From Bacteroidales bacterium (lineage in GTDB: Bacteria; Bacteroidota; Bacteroidia; Bacteroidales; UBA3824), in contig JAFYFR010000061.1 of assembly GCA_017543645.1 (NCBI GenBank), forward strand, positions 1-42,412: a stretch of DNA of 42,412 nt, read 5' to 3'. Made by a program: the position numbers and the translations under genes. The notes under the pieces were generated by a model. It searched no databases and was not told the origin of the DNA. It saw only the letters and a list, made by a program, of their open reading frames with translations. Positions 9,165 through 16,839 of the stretch are shown one piece after another. Each line of letters opens with the position of its first letter. The first letter of the stretch is position 1.

Positions 9165-9803
9165 CTACAGGCGGTCTTTAAACACTGTTACCAAAAGAAT
9201 TACCGTAGTGCCGAAACAGCATACGCAAGTGCCTGTGATGCGGTTGATCCAGAGGATGTGCCTAAGGCGGACTTTCTTGCGGAAGATATTGATTACCGAC
9301 ACTAACAGCAGCCACCAAGCCATGGCTCCTACAATTACGCCCGAGAGTGTGAGGGTTGTTTCGGCGTACGACACCGTAACAAGGTCGGAAGCCATAAACA
9401 GTCCGCTGAACACGATGATAGTGAGCGGATTGGAAATAGTAAGGGCGAAACTTGCCATAAAGTCGTTGAAAAACTTGTTTTTATATGTTTTGGACTGCTG
9501 CTCCCGCATCTGTTTGGCCGGATGCGTGGTTATGATTTTAATGCCGAGGAATATCATCAGTATTCCGCCCAAGATTCCGAGAATGGTTCTGTGGTCGGTG
9601 AGGAAGTCGGCTATGAACGAGATGCTGTAGCCAGCGATGATGGCGTAGAGAAAATCTCCGAAAGCCGAGCCTATGCCCATGACAAGGCCAGGCCAAAAGC
9701 CGTTGCTGATAGTCCGATGTATGCAGAGTATAGCGACAGCACCTATCGGGCAAGCTGCCAAAAAGCCTATCATAATACCCCTTGTGAATAGTGTAGGATC
9801 CAA
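9165..9803 (-). CDS. LysE/RhtB-family amino-acid exporter
   Basis: An inner-membrane protein with about six hydrophobic helices. The N-terminal helix carries the LysE-type GFLAACPIGAVAILCIHRT signature; members export amino acids or related small molecules. The frame is open to a TTG at 9830, but that codon sits inside an excellent promoter -7 box on the same strand (9828-9835), so it should lie upstream of the transcript start. I chose the TTG at 9803, which gives the ten or so residues normally found before the signature. An ATG at 9773 is the alternative. It converges with the ECF sigma gene and lies downstream of gldJ on the same strand, but its own promoter suggests separate transcription. 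Confidence 0.82.
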   Translation of the reverse strand: MDPTLFTRGIMIGFLAACPIGAVAILCIHRTISNGFWPGLVMGIGSAFGDFLYAIIAGYSISFIADFLTDHRTILGILGGILMIFLGIKIITTHPAKQMREQQSKTYKNKFFNDFMASFALTISNPLTIIVFSGLFMASDLVTVSYAETTLTLSGVIVGAMAWWLLLVSVINIFRKKVRLRHILWINRITGTCVCCFGTTVILLVTVFKDRL

Positions 9804-9827
9804 TTTTCTCTTTTTTATTTCGGGTGT

Positions 9828-9857
9828 CAAATATAAGCAACTATTATAGGTTGCAAA
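9828..9857 (-). promoter_or_regulatory. Promoter of the LysE-family gene
   Basis: Read on the minus strand: TTTG (9857-9854), 18-nt spacer, TATATTTG (9835-9828). Both boxes match the Bacteroidota consensus. The spacer contains a small GCAAC...GTTGC inverted repeat. Confidence 0.65.
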
Positions 9858-9890
9858 AATATATCGTGTTATTTTTTTCTGAATATTTTT

Positions 9891-9930
9891 ACAACAATCA
9901 GGGCTACCCGGTAGAGGATAGCCCTGTTGT
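9891..9930 (-). terminator. Probable terminator downstream of gldJ
   Basis: CAGGGCTA (9899-9906) pairs with TAGCCCTG (9919-9926) across a 12-nt loop, extended by ACAA/TTGT. It starts about 20 bases past the gldJ stop. The T-run that follows on the minus strand is weak, so efficiency is uncertain. Confidence 0.6.
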
Positions 9931-9951
9931 AAAGCTTATGTGAGCAATTAA

Positions 9952-11475
9952 TTATTTCTTGCCAACACCACCCGGGCTACCTACGCGGATCATCGCGCAA
10001 CGGAAACCGAGGTCGTCGGATGATTTGTCTTGTTGGAGGAAGCGTCTTGTTCCGGGAACCATCCAGTAAACACGGTCTCTCCAGCCGCCGCCTTTGTAAA
10101 CTCTTACGCGGTCGTTGACGAGAGATGTAATCGTTGTATTACCAGTTAAAGTGTCGATTTTGTTTTTGTACATACGCTCAGAGCCAATGTCGTTAGAGGC
10201 TCTCTGTCCACTCCAGTCTTGAGGGTCGCTACTTGAACGGAGGTCACCGTCTTTGTAGTTGATATTGTCGGCTGTCTGGTAGTTGATGCGGTTTACACTC
10301 TCTTTGTTGGTCATGTTGCGGTACATGATGCGTCCTATCGAGTCTATAACGTAACCATCTTCGTCTTTGACCGGCACTTGGAATACGTTACCACGGAAGG
10401 GATTGAACTCTTCGAGGTCGAGGTTTGTGGAGGCACGGTAAACGTCGAGCACCCATTCGTTAACGTTACCAGCCATACAGTACAGACCGTAGTCGTTAGG
10501 CCAGTAGCTGTCAACAGGGGCGGTAGGAGCTGCGTTGTCGTTGAGGTATCCAGCCACGCCCATAAGGTCGCCACGTCCGCGCTGCATATTGGCACGGAAC
10601 AGACCGCGGTTGGCTTTCTCGTCGTTACGGACATAGTGTCCGTTCCAAGGATATAGCCTTTGGTTTACGATACGCTCGGGCGATGTGGCAGAGTTGCCGA
10701 TGAGTGCGAGAGCCGCGTATTCCCATTCAGCTTCGGTGGGCAGACGGTAGGAGGGAAACATGATACCATCCTCCATTGTTGCGTGACGTTCGCCGCCGTT
10801 AGGAGTCTTGATCATGGTTTCTAAGCTGGTTTCGTATTTTCCCGCGATGTATGCCTCAGTGTTGAAGTTATGAGCACCTTGCTGGTCGGGGTCGTATTCG
10901 AGAATGCCTTTTTGGATGAGGGCTTTCTCGTTTACACGGTCGGTACGCCATGTGCAGTAATCCCTCGCCTGTTCCCAAGTAACACCGACCACAGGATAGT
11001 CGTTGTAGGCAGGGTGGCGGAAATAGAACTGTACATACGGTTCGTTGTATGCCAGTCGTCTGCGCCAGCACAGAGTGTCGGGAACGGCATTGTCGTAGAC
11101 TTCTTTGTTTTCGTTGTAGAACACGCGGTAAATCCAATAAAGGTATTCGCGGTAGTCGAGGTTGCTTACCTCGGTTTCGTCCATATAGTAGGACGAAACG
11201 GTAACGCGCTTTCTCATACTGTTCCAGTCGCTCATGATGTCTTGTTCGGCACTACCCATAGTGAATGTACCGCCTTCGATAAGCACCAATCCCGGACCGG
11301 CTTCTTGTTCGACGTAGTCCACAACTTCGAAACCGCCCATCTTGTCATCGTTGTAGCCCCATCCGGTTTTGCCGGATTCGCCGTGTCGCAGCGCAATTTT
11401 TGGACCGCAAGCCGATAGAATCGTTGCTCCCGCAAATATGCCTGCCAGCATTATTATTTTCGATTGCACTTTCAT
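9952..11475 (-). CDS. gldJ: GldJ-type lipoprotein (SUMF1/FGE-fold), type IX secretion or gliding component
   Basis: A lipoprotein of 507 residues with the lipobox LSAC and a cysteine near 23. After it come TGWGYNDDKMGGFEV and PGLVLIEGGTFTMG, then a sulfatase-modifying-factor (SUMF1) fold running to residue 500 (YPVVGVTWEQARDYCTWRTDRVNE, LPTEAEWEYAA, MAGNVNEWVLD, KGGGWRDR, LGFRC). The same fold occurs in GldK/PorK. I prefer GldJ because of the TGW-YND-GGF opening and the PDTLCWRRRLAYNEPYV block, which are features I recall for GldJ, while GldK has a different block after MDETEVTN. It follows a PorP/SprF-family gene by 38 nt, which supports a role in the type IX machinery at the outer membrane. 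It is not expected to have enzyme activity. Confidence 0.82.
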   Translation of the reverse strand: MKVQSKIIMLAGIFAGATILSACGPKIALRHGESGKTGWGYNDDKMGGFEVVDYVEQEAGPGLVLIEGGTFTMGSAEQDIMSDWNSMRKRVTVSSYYMDETEVSNLDYREYLYWIYRVFYNENKEVYDNAVPDTLCWRRRLAYNEPYVQFYFRHPAYNDYPVVGVTWEQARDYCTWRTDRVNEKALIQKGILEYDPDQQGAHNFNTEAYIAGKYETSLETMIKTPNGGERHATMEDGIMFPSYRLPTEAEWEYAALALIGNSATSPERIVNQRLYPWNGHYVRNDEKANRGLFRANMQRGRGDLMGVAGYLNDNAAPTAPVDSYWPNDYGLYCMAGNVNEWVLDVYRASTNLDLEEFNPFRGNVFQVPVKDEDGYVIDSIGRIMYRNMTNKESVNRINYQTADNINYKDGDLRSSSDPQDWSGQRASNDIGSERMYKNKIDTLTGNTTITSLVNDRVRVYKGGGWRDRVYWMVPGTRRFLQQDKSSDDLGFRCAMIRVGSPGGVGKK

Positions 11476-11513
11476 ATTTTAAGAGTTTTTAAACTAATTT
11501 TCTACAAATATAA

Positions 11514-12488
11514 CTAAAATGCCGGGCAAAATATTGTTTCGCGGCGTTGATTTTTTTTATTGTTGTTCAATTTGTATTTTACGGCAATCTCGTGCGAGCC
11601 GTAACTCATTTTGTTTATGGTGGATAGGTTGAAGTCGTGTCCGTAACCTATCTGTATCTGCCGTATGGTTGTGCCGATACTGGCTATGATGTAGTGCTGC
11701 GTGTATCCGCCTGTCTGCAGCCGGTAGGATAGTCCGCCAATCAATGGTGTGTTTTCGATGTATGCGCCTGTCTGTATGGTGCTGATGTTGTCCTGATTGC
11801 GGAAAATTATGCTCGGTATTAAACAAGGGGTTTCTTCTTTGGAGCGGCGGGAGTTTTTGCTGAGTTCTATCCTGTGGTTGGCAAATATGGAGATGGTTTT
11901 TGGGATTTCAGTGTTTCCCGAAATCTTGTACTGCGCAAGGGAGAACGCCGTTATGCCCACCGAGGTGGTTTTGGAAAACACTATCATTCCGACTGATGCC
12001 GCAATGCCGCGTGGCGAGGTGTATTCGATTGGCTGCTGGTTGTTGGTGATGCTGCCGTTGAGCGGGTCTATCATGCTGTAATATACATGACCGTTTTGGT
12101 TGAGGTTTTTGGCGGCAAGCGATGCTTCGATAGCGGCACTGATTTTTATTTTTTTTGAAATTTTAACGACGTTGGCGTAGGTGGCTGCCGCTTGGTGCTG
12201 ACTGTATCCGCCTCCGCCTGCCGTGCCGTATGCCCTGAGCCCGAATCCGCATCGTCCTAAGTTTTGCAGGTACGACGCTTCGTAGGTTTTGAATCCTCCT
12301 TTTACACCCGGAAACTGGTTGCGGAGAATCATGCATATTTCGCTGTTGCCCGAAATGGCGGCGTATGCCGGATTGAGCGACAGCTTGTCGGCGTAAAACT
12401 GCGAGAAATATATCTCCTGCGCTAATGCCGGTGCCTCTGTTGTGATGATTAGAGCCAGTGCGGTGAGAAGTTTCTTTATGGTTTCCAT
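11514..12488 (-). CDS. PorP/SprF-family outer membrane protein
   Basis: A beta-barrel protein of 324 residues. A signal peptide ends near residue 23 (ALAQ) and is directly followed by the family hallmark EIYFSQFYADKLSLNPAYAA. The barrel carries regular glycine/aromatic strands (RNQFPGVKGGFKTYEASYLQ is the usual second block). PorP and SprF belong to type IX secretion; SprF helps deliver the SprB adhesin in Flavobacterium, and members often sit next to the adhesin they serve. No adhesin is encoded here; instead gldJ follows in the same direction. The start lies 4 nt after the ACP phosphodiesterase-like stop, so the two genes are almost certainly co-transcribed. Confidence 0.88.
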   Translation of the reverse strand: METIKKLLTALALIITTEAPALAQEIYFSQFYADKLSLNPAYAAISGNSEICMILRNQFPGVKGGFKTYEASYLQNLGRCGFGLRAYGTAGGGGYSQHQAAATYANVVKISKKIKISAAIEASLAAKNLNQNGHVYYSMIDPLNGSITNNQQPIEYTSPRGIAASVGMIVFSKTTSVGITAFSLAQYKISGNTEIPKTISIFANHRIELSKNSRRSKEETPCLIPSIIFRNQDNISTIQTGAYIENTPLIGGLSYRLQTGGYTQHYIIASIGTTIRQIQIGYGHDFNLSTINKMSYGSHEIAVKYKLNNNKKNQRRETIFCPAF

Positions 12489-12492
12489 ACTA

Positions 12493-13089
12493 TCAGTGCG
12501 TTATTCCAAACTCCCTTGTTACAACGGAGGTTATTTCTGAGAAAAATTGTGTGAAATCGTTCTCGATGGTTTCGTAATTGTTTTTGAGTTCCGAGATTGT
12601 AACGTCGGTCTTGGCTGGGAACGAGGTCTTGTTTTCCATGATTTTAAACGCGGCTTCCACACCTTTTATATTATAGTAACTTTTTAGCCTGTTGCTGATG
12701 ATGAGGTGCGGAATGAGCGGCTGGAGGTTCTTTGGCAGGATGTCGAAATATCTGATACAGCTGCTGTAGAAGTTTTTAGCGAATGTATCTAATTCGATAT
12801 TAGAATATTGATTCCAGTTTTTAGCCAAAAAATGGTCGTAAATCACATCAATGGCCACGCCAGCGTATTTGCCCAAGATGGGGCGCAGCAATGCCGTACT
12901 CCGTGCTGTGATGGGGTTGGAGTCGGTAAAGCTGTCGATAAAACGGTGCATCCTGATACCCAAAGCCATTTCGGGGGGATATTTTGCGTTTACCGAAATC
13001 ATGCTTCCTTTTACCCAGTCGCCTACGAAGTTGCCTACCTGTGTCAGCGCGATGTTGCCTGATAGATATATGTGGGCAAGATAGTTCAT
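12493..13089 (-). CDS. ACP phosphodiesterase (AcpH)-family protein
   Basis: A 198-residue member of the AcpH/DUF479 family, which in E. coli removes 4'-phosphopantetheine from acyl-carrier protein. The signature MNYLAHIYLSGN opens the protein. GNFVGDWVKG and GIRMHRFIDSFTDSNP carry the conserved Asp/His residues of this HD-like all-alpha fold, and IDVIYDHFLAKNW holds a third metal-binding cluster. The activity of Bacteroidota members is not established to my knowledge. It lies between the ABC permease and the PorP-family gene with gaps of 35 and 4 nt. Confidence 0.88.
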   Translation of the reverse strand: MNYLAHIYLSGNIALTQVGNFVGDWVKGSMISVNAKYPPEMALGIRMHRFIDSFTDSNPITARSTALLRPILGKYAGVAIDVIYDHFLAKNWNQYSNIELDTFAKNFYSSCIRYFDILPKNLQPLIPHLIISNRLKSYYNIKGVEAAFKIMENKTSFPAKTDVTISELKNNYETIENDFTQFFSEITSVVTREFGITH

Positions 13090-13124
13090 TACAGTTTTTT
13101 GGTTTTATATGATAGATGCAAAAT

Positions 13125-14498
13125 CTATTCCCTTCTTAATGCAGTTAGCGGGTCTATTCTGGCGGCCTTGTGCGCCGGGAAGATTGATGCTGCTACGGTG
13201 GCTGCTGCCGCAATTGCTACCGCCATGAGCGCGAGCTGCCACGAGAAGACAAAGAAGTCGGTATGAGTGCCGATGATGTCGGAGAGCTGGTTGCGCACCA
13301 ACGACGATGCGGACTTGGCAGCCCAGTATCCTGCCAACGCTCCAAATATTCCGCCTATGGCTCCGGTTATGCCCGACTCTATGTAGAATATGAATTTAAT
13401 CTGTCCCTGAGTGGCACCGATTGCTTTCATTATTCCAATTTCCTTGCGGCGTTCGTATATTGCCATGGTCATTGTGTTTATTATTCCGAACACCGATACC
13501 GTGATGGCTATGATGCCGATGGCTGCCAAGAGCATATCAATGAGCATGAAGATTTTTTCGATGTCTTCGAGCTTGTCGCCCACCGAGAATACTACAAAAC
13601 CCATATCCTCTATTTTGTTTTTAACGGTTTTGAGCTCTTTAAAATTGTATACTTTTACATAAACCGAGTTGTATTGCTCGAGGTCGCTGTCTTTGCCGTT
13701 GACAATGTCGTAGATAAGTTTAACGTCGACCGACGGTATTTTTTCGCAGGTGAGCGAGGGCAGGAATATTCCTCCCGACAACATTCCGGCGGTGAGAGGG
13801 TTGTTTTCGGTGATGCCTACTACTTTGAGCGTGGTGGTGTCGTCTTTTACGGGGAGGTCGGGTGTGTTCATGTCCATTTTTGATGGGTCAAACACTTTGG
13901 TAACAATCTTGATGTCGTGGTTGATAACCGAATCGGCTGGAATGGAGACTCCTCCGCTAACTTTGCCAAAGTCGTTGTCGCCCTCGATTTTGATTCCGAG
14001 CCTGAACAATGCAGCCTTGCTCAGCACTACGCTGTTTTCGTTGTCGTTAGCATAGAACTGCCCGTATGCCAAGTTGTCAAACGGCTTGAAAGTTCCCATT
14101 AGCGCGGGAACCGACTTGATGTTGGTTTTGTATTTCTTGTCGCCGAGTATCACTTCGGCGTATTTTACAATTTCGGGGAAAACTACCGTAACTTGCGGAA
14201 TCTTTTCGATTTTTGCCACAGCCGAGTCGTTGAGCGGGACGATTTTTTCGTTGTAGATGGCGTTGCCAAGCGAGCCGTAGTTGGAGTAGTCGGCATCTCG
14301 GCGGCTGACGGTCATGCCAGTGAATATGTCGTTGCTTACCAAGGCGTTGGAAATGTTTTGGCTGATTCCCTGTCCGATGGATACCATGGAGCTTAGCGAA
14401 CCTATGCCGATAGCAACGCCGAGGATTGTGACGGCAGTCCTGAACTTGTTCTGGGTCATGTTGTTGACCGATAGCGATATGATGTCTCCTAATTTCAT
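13125..14498 (-). CDS. ABC transporter permease, FtsX/MacB type
   Basis: An inner-membrane permease of 457 residues. It has an N-terminal helix at about 20-42 ([14 protein letters not shown]), a large periplasmic MacB-PCD domain (about 45-315), then three C-terminal helices of the FtsX core with [20 protein letters not shown] between them, the usual coupling segment. Proteins of this type do not move a substrate through a channel. They pull on periplasmic partners by mechanotransmission, as in MacB or LolCE. No HlyD-type adaptor or TolC gene is next to it, so the substrate is unknown. Its start overlaps the ATPase stop by 4 nt (14495-14498), showing translational coupling. Confidence 0.92.
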   Translation of the reverse strand: MKLGDIISLSVNNMTQNKFRTAVTILGVAIGIGSLSSMVSIGQGISQNISNALVSNDIFTGMTVSRRDADYSNYGSLGNAIYNEKIVPLNDSAVAKIEKIPQVTVVFPEIVKYAEVILGDKKYKTNIKSVPALMGTFKPFDNLAYGQFYANDNENSVVLSKAALFRLGIKIEGDNDFGKVSGGVSIPADSVINHDIKIVTKVFDPSKMDMNTPDLPVKDDTTTLKVVGITENNPLTAGMLSGGIFLPSLTCEKIPSVDVKLIYDIVNGKDSDLEQYNSVYVKVYNFKELKTVKNKIEDMGFVVFSVGDKLEDIEKIFMLIDMLLAAIGIIAITVSVFGIINTMTMAIYERRKEIGIMKAIGATQGQIKFIFYIESGITGAIGGIFGALAGYWAAKSASSLVRNQLSDIIGTHTDFFVFSWQLALMAVAIAAAATVAASIFPAHKAARIDPLTALRRE

Positions 14499-15190
14499 TG
14501 TCGGCTGGTTGTGGAAATTTTAATAATTTCTCCGTCGGAGAGGAGAATAGTCTTGTGCGATACCCTGTATGCGGTTTCTTTGTCGTGCGTTACCATCACA
14601 ATGGTGATGTTGTGCTTGGAATTGAACATCTGCAGCAGAGCCATTATGTCGGCAGAAGTTGACGTGTCGAGGTTGCCTGTTGGTTCGTCGGCGAGTATAA
14701 TCTTAGGCTTGTTGGCGAGAGCGCGGGCAATAGCCACACGCTGTGCCTCGCCGCCCGAAAGTTCTGACGGATAGTGAAGCGCGCGTTTGTAAAGCCCCAT
14801 GTTGTAGAGCAGTTCGCAGGCGCGTGTTTCGCGGAGGCGTTTTGGGTATCCGCTGAATACGAGTGGCAGTTTTACATTGTCGATGGCTGTGCGCCACGGA
14901 ATTAGGTTGAACGACTGGAAAATCATGCCCACCGAGTATGTGCGGTAGCGGGCTAACTGTTTTTCGCTCATATTCAGTATGTTGTCGCCGTTGAAATATA
15001 CTCCGCCATCCGCAGAGGTGTCCATTCCGCCCAAAATGTTGAGCAGTGTAGACTTGCCGGAACCCGATTTGCCTACGATGGATACGAACTCGCCCTCTTC
15101 GATGTCGAAATTTATATCACGTAGAGCAAAAATTTTGTTCTCTCCTTTGGTGTATGTTTTAGAAAGTTTTTCTAATTTTATTAGTGCCAA
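14495..15190 (-). CDS. ABC transporter ATP-binding protein, LolD/MacB type
   Basis: The 231-residue ATPase partner of the FtsX-type permease that overlaps its end. Walker [10 protein letters not shown] is near residues 40-48, the ABC signature [15 protein letters not shown] near 142-156, Walker [10 protein letters not shown] after it, and the switch histidine lies in [10 protein letters not shown]. Length and motifs match the LolD/MacB/FtsE class. It is the first gene of a minus-strand run leading into the AcpH-like, PorP-type and gldJ genes, and is transcribed away from the J-domain gene across a 74-bp AT-rich gap. Confidence 0.93.
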   Translation of the reverse strand: MALIKLEKLSKTYTKGENKIFALRDINFDIEEGEFVSIVGKSGSGKSTLLNILGGMDTSADGGVYFNGDNILNMSEKQLARYRTYSVGMIFQSFNLIPWRTAIDNVKLPLVFSGYPKRLRETRACELLYNMGLYKRALHYPSELSGGEAQRVAIARALANKPKIILADEPTGNLDTSTSADIMALLQMFNSKHNITIVMVTHDKETAYRVSHKTILLSDGEIIKISTTSRQ

Positions 15191-15264
15191 TTTTTTTTGC
15201 TATTTTTACAGCGTAAAATTAAGAAAAATTGTGTAATTTAGTTTACTAAAAAATATTAATTCTT

Positions 15265-16149
15265 ATGCAGTTTAAAGATTATTATAAAATTTTGGAGGTA
15301 GGCAAGAACGCTACCGCCGATGAGATAAAGAAATCGTACCGCCGATTAGCCATGACATACCATCCAGACCGCAATCCAGGGGATGCTTCAGCGGAGGAGA
15401 AGTTCAAGGAGATTAATGAGGCATACGATGTGCTAAGCGATGCCGAAAAGCGCAAAAAGTTTGACATAATGTTGGACGGCAAGGAAAATTCCACCGAATT
15501 TTACACCCGCTCCTCCCAAAAGACAACATCTTCGAACGACGACAGCTGGTTCGGACGCGCCACCAAGGGCGGATATTCGGAGTTTTTCAACAACTTTTTC
15601 CGCAACAGCTCATTTTTCAAGGGCGACAACTTTACGGGCAAAATTTCAATCTCGCTCGAGGAGGCTTACAAGGGTTCCACACGTATTATCAAGGTGCTGG
15701 GCAAGGAGCTGAGGATTAAGATAAAGCCCGGCATCCAGGACGATACGCTTTTGAAGATTCCTGAGCAGGGCTATCCGGGAGTGCATGGCGGACGCAACGG
15801 CGACCTTTATGTGCGCGTGGGCGTTGACAACAAGAGTCCGCTCTTTATCCGCCGAGGCGACGAGCTGTTTTCGGAGGTTTTTGTTGACATCTACACTGTT
15901 ATGCTCGGCGGCTATATCATGATTGCTACTTTCAGCGGAAATATCAAGATTGCTATTCCTGCCGGTGTGGAGTATGGCAAGCAGTTGAGAATCAGGGGTA
16001 AGGGTATGCCAGTGTACAATACTCCGGGCGTGTACGGCGACTTGTTTGTAAAAATCAAATATTCGCTTCCGCAGAATATCACCGAAAAGGAACGCTCTCT
16101 GATTGAGCAGCTCCGCGAGATGCGAACAAAGCAGGTAACAGGTAACTGA
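15265..16149 (+). CDS. J-domain co-chaperone, CbpA-like (DnaJ without zinc finger)
   Basis: Stimulates the ATPase of DnaK and delivers client proteins in the cytoplasm. The J domain occupies residues of about 5-68 and has the essential HPD in YHPDRNPGD. A serine/phenylalanine-rich linker (about 75-130) replaces the G/F region, and there is no CxxCxGxG zinc domain. The two C-terminal substrate-binding beta domains follow (KISISLEEAYKGSTR, IPAGVEYGKQLRIRGKGMP). A length of 294 fits CbpA-type proteins rather than the 370-380 of DnaJ. No CbpM modulator is encoded next to it. Confidence 0.92.
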   Translation: MQFKDYYKILEVGKNATADEIKKSYRRLAMTYHPDRNPGDASAEEKFKEINEAYDVLSDAEKRKKFDIMLDGKENSTEFYTRSSQKTTSSNDDSWFGRATKGGYSEFFNNFFRNSSFFKGDNFTGKISISLEEAYKGSTRIIKVLGKELRIKIKPGIQDDTLLKIPEQGYPGVHGGRNGDLYVRVGVDNKSPLFIRRGDELFSEVFVDIYTVMLGGYIMIATFSGNIKIAIPAGVEYGKQLRIRGKGMPVYNTPGVYGDLFVKIKYSLPQNITEKERSLIEQLREMRTKQVTGN

Positions 16150-16155
16150 TTTTTG

Positions 16156-16177
16156 CCGCAAATGTTTATCTTTGCGG
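16156..16177. promoter_or_regulatory. Hairpin and possible promoter between the J-domain gene and the next gene
   Basis: CCGCAAA and TTTGCGG form a 7-bp stem with an 8-nt loop just after the J-domain stop. The same bases include TATCTTTG (16167-16174), a match to the -7 consensus that would start a transcript near 16180. The TTTG upstream is too close (11 nt) to be a standard -33 box, so a terminator and a promoter are both possible. Confidence 0.45.
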
Positions 16178-16198
16178 AAAATTTTTGTTGAGATTATT

Positions 16199-16807
16199 AT
16201 GAAACATATTAGAATTATTATTGCTTTGCTGCTGATGGTCTCGGTAGCAAACGCCTCTTTCGCGCAGTTTGAGTATTTTGAGGACGACGATGTAACCGTG
16301 CAGCGCGATGCCAATGGCAATGCCAAACCCGAGCGCACCTTTATGGACAAGTTCGCGTTCGGTGGCAGTTTCGGATTCGGCTTTTCGTCGTCGTTTGGAT
16401 ATGTCGAGACAGTTCCGTTTTTCGGATACCGTTTCAACAAGGTGCTTACGGCTGGTGTAACAGCCACTTATATGTATTCGTATTATAGCGACAGCTGGAC
16501 TTACGAGTCGTTTGACAGTTCGGTGTACGGCGGCGGAGTATTTGCCGACGTATATCCGTTCAGATTCTTGGTGGTGCACGCGGAGGCTCAGGCTCTCAAT
16601 TTCGACAACATCTCCGACGGGTATTACCTCAACTTCGACAATGGACGCACTTGGGACGTGCCTTTGATTTTCGGTATCGGATACCACCAGAGTTTCAACG
16701 AAAGGTGCGGCATCAACTATATGCTGCTGTGGAATTTTAACGATTCCAACGAACTGCGCTACAATGTTTACGACAATCCTATCATAAGGATTTCGTTCGT
16801 GTTTTAG
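16199..16807 (+). CDS. Small outer-membrane beta-barrel protein of unknown function
   Basis: I do not recognise the family. The 202 residues begin with a clear signal peptide ending ANASFAQ, which decides the start; the frame is open 27 bases further upstream, but those codons overlap the putative promoter. Then comes an acidic stretch (EYFEDDDVTVQRD), followed by alternating aromatic and glycine-rich strands (FAFGGSFGFGFSSSFGY, YGGGVFADVYPF). The chain ends in a phenylalanine (RISFVF), the usual C-terminal signal of outer-membrane barrels. An eight-stranded barrel would fit the length. It stands 49 nt after the J-domain gene and converges with the 605-residue coiled-coil gene. Confidence 0.78.
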   Translation: MKHIRIIIALLLMVSVANASFAQFEYFEDDDVTVQRDANGNAKPERTFMDKFAFGGSFGFGFSSSFGYVETVPFFGYRFNKVLTAGVTATYMYSYYSDSWTYESFDSSVYGGGVFADVYPFRFLVVHAEAQALNFDNISDGYYLNFDNGRTWDVPLIFGIGYHQSFNERCGINYMLLWNFNDSNELRYNVYDNPIIRISFVF

Positions 16808-16810
16808 AGT

Positions 16811-16839
16811 TTTTTCTCGGGGGAATCCCGTTAGAAAAA
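16811..16839. terminator. Weak hairpin between convergent genes
   Basis: TTTTTCT-CGGG pairs with CCCG-(TT)-AGAAAAA around a GGAAT loop. It starts just after the outer-membrane protein stop and overlaps the last codons of the converging coiled-coil gene. A bulge and the absence of a clear T-tail make it a weak candidate. Confidence 0.35.

Noticed and set aside
9828..9830. TTG at 9830 as the start of the LysE-family gene
   Set aside because: It lies within the -7 box of a full promoter on the same strand, so it should be upstream of the transcript start.
9952..11475. Formylglycine-generating enzyme or GldK/PorK as the name of the SUMF1-fold lipoprotein
   Set aside because: A lipoprotein signal and the TGW-YND-GGF opening fit GldJ better, no sulfatase is nearby, and gldL, gldM and gldN do not follow as they do after gldK.
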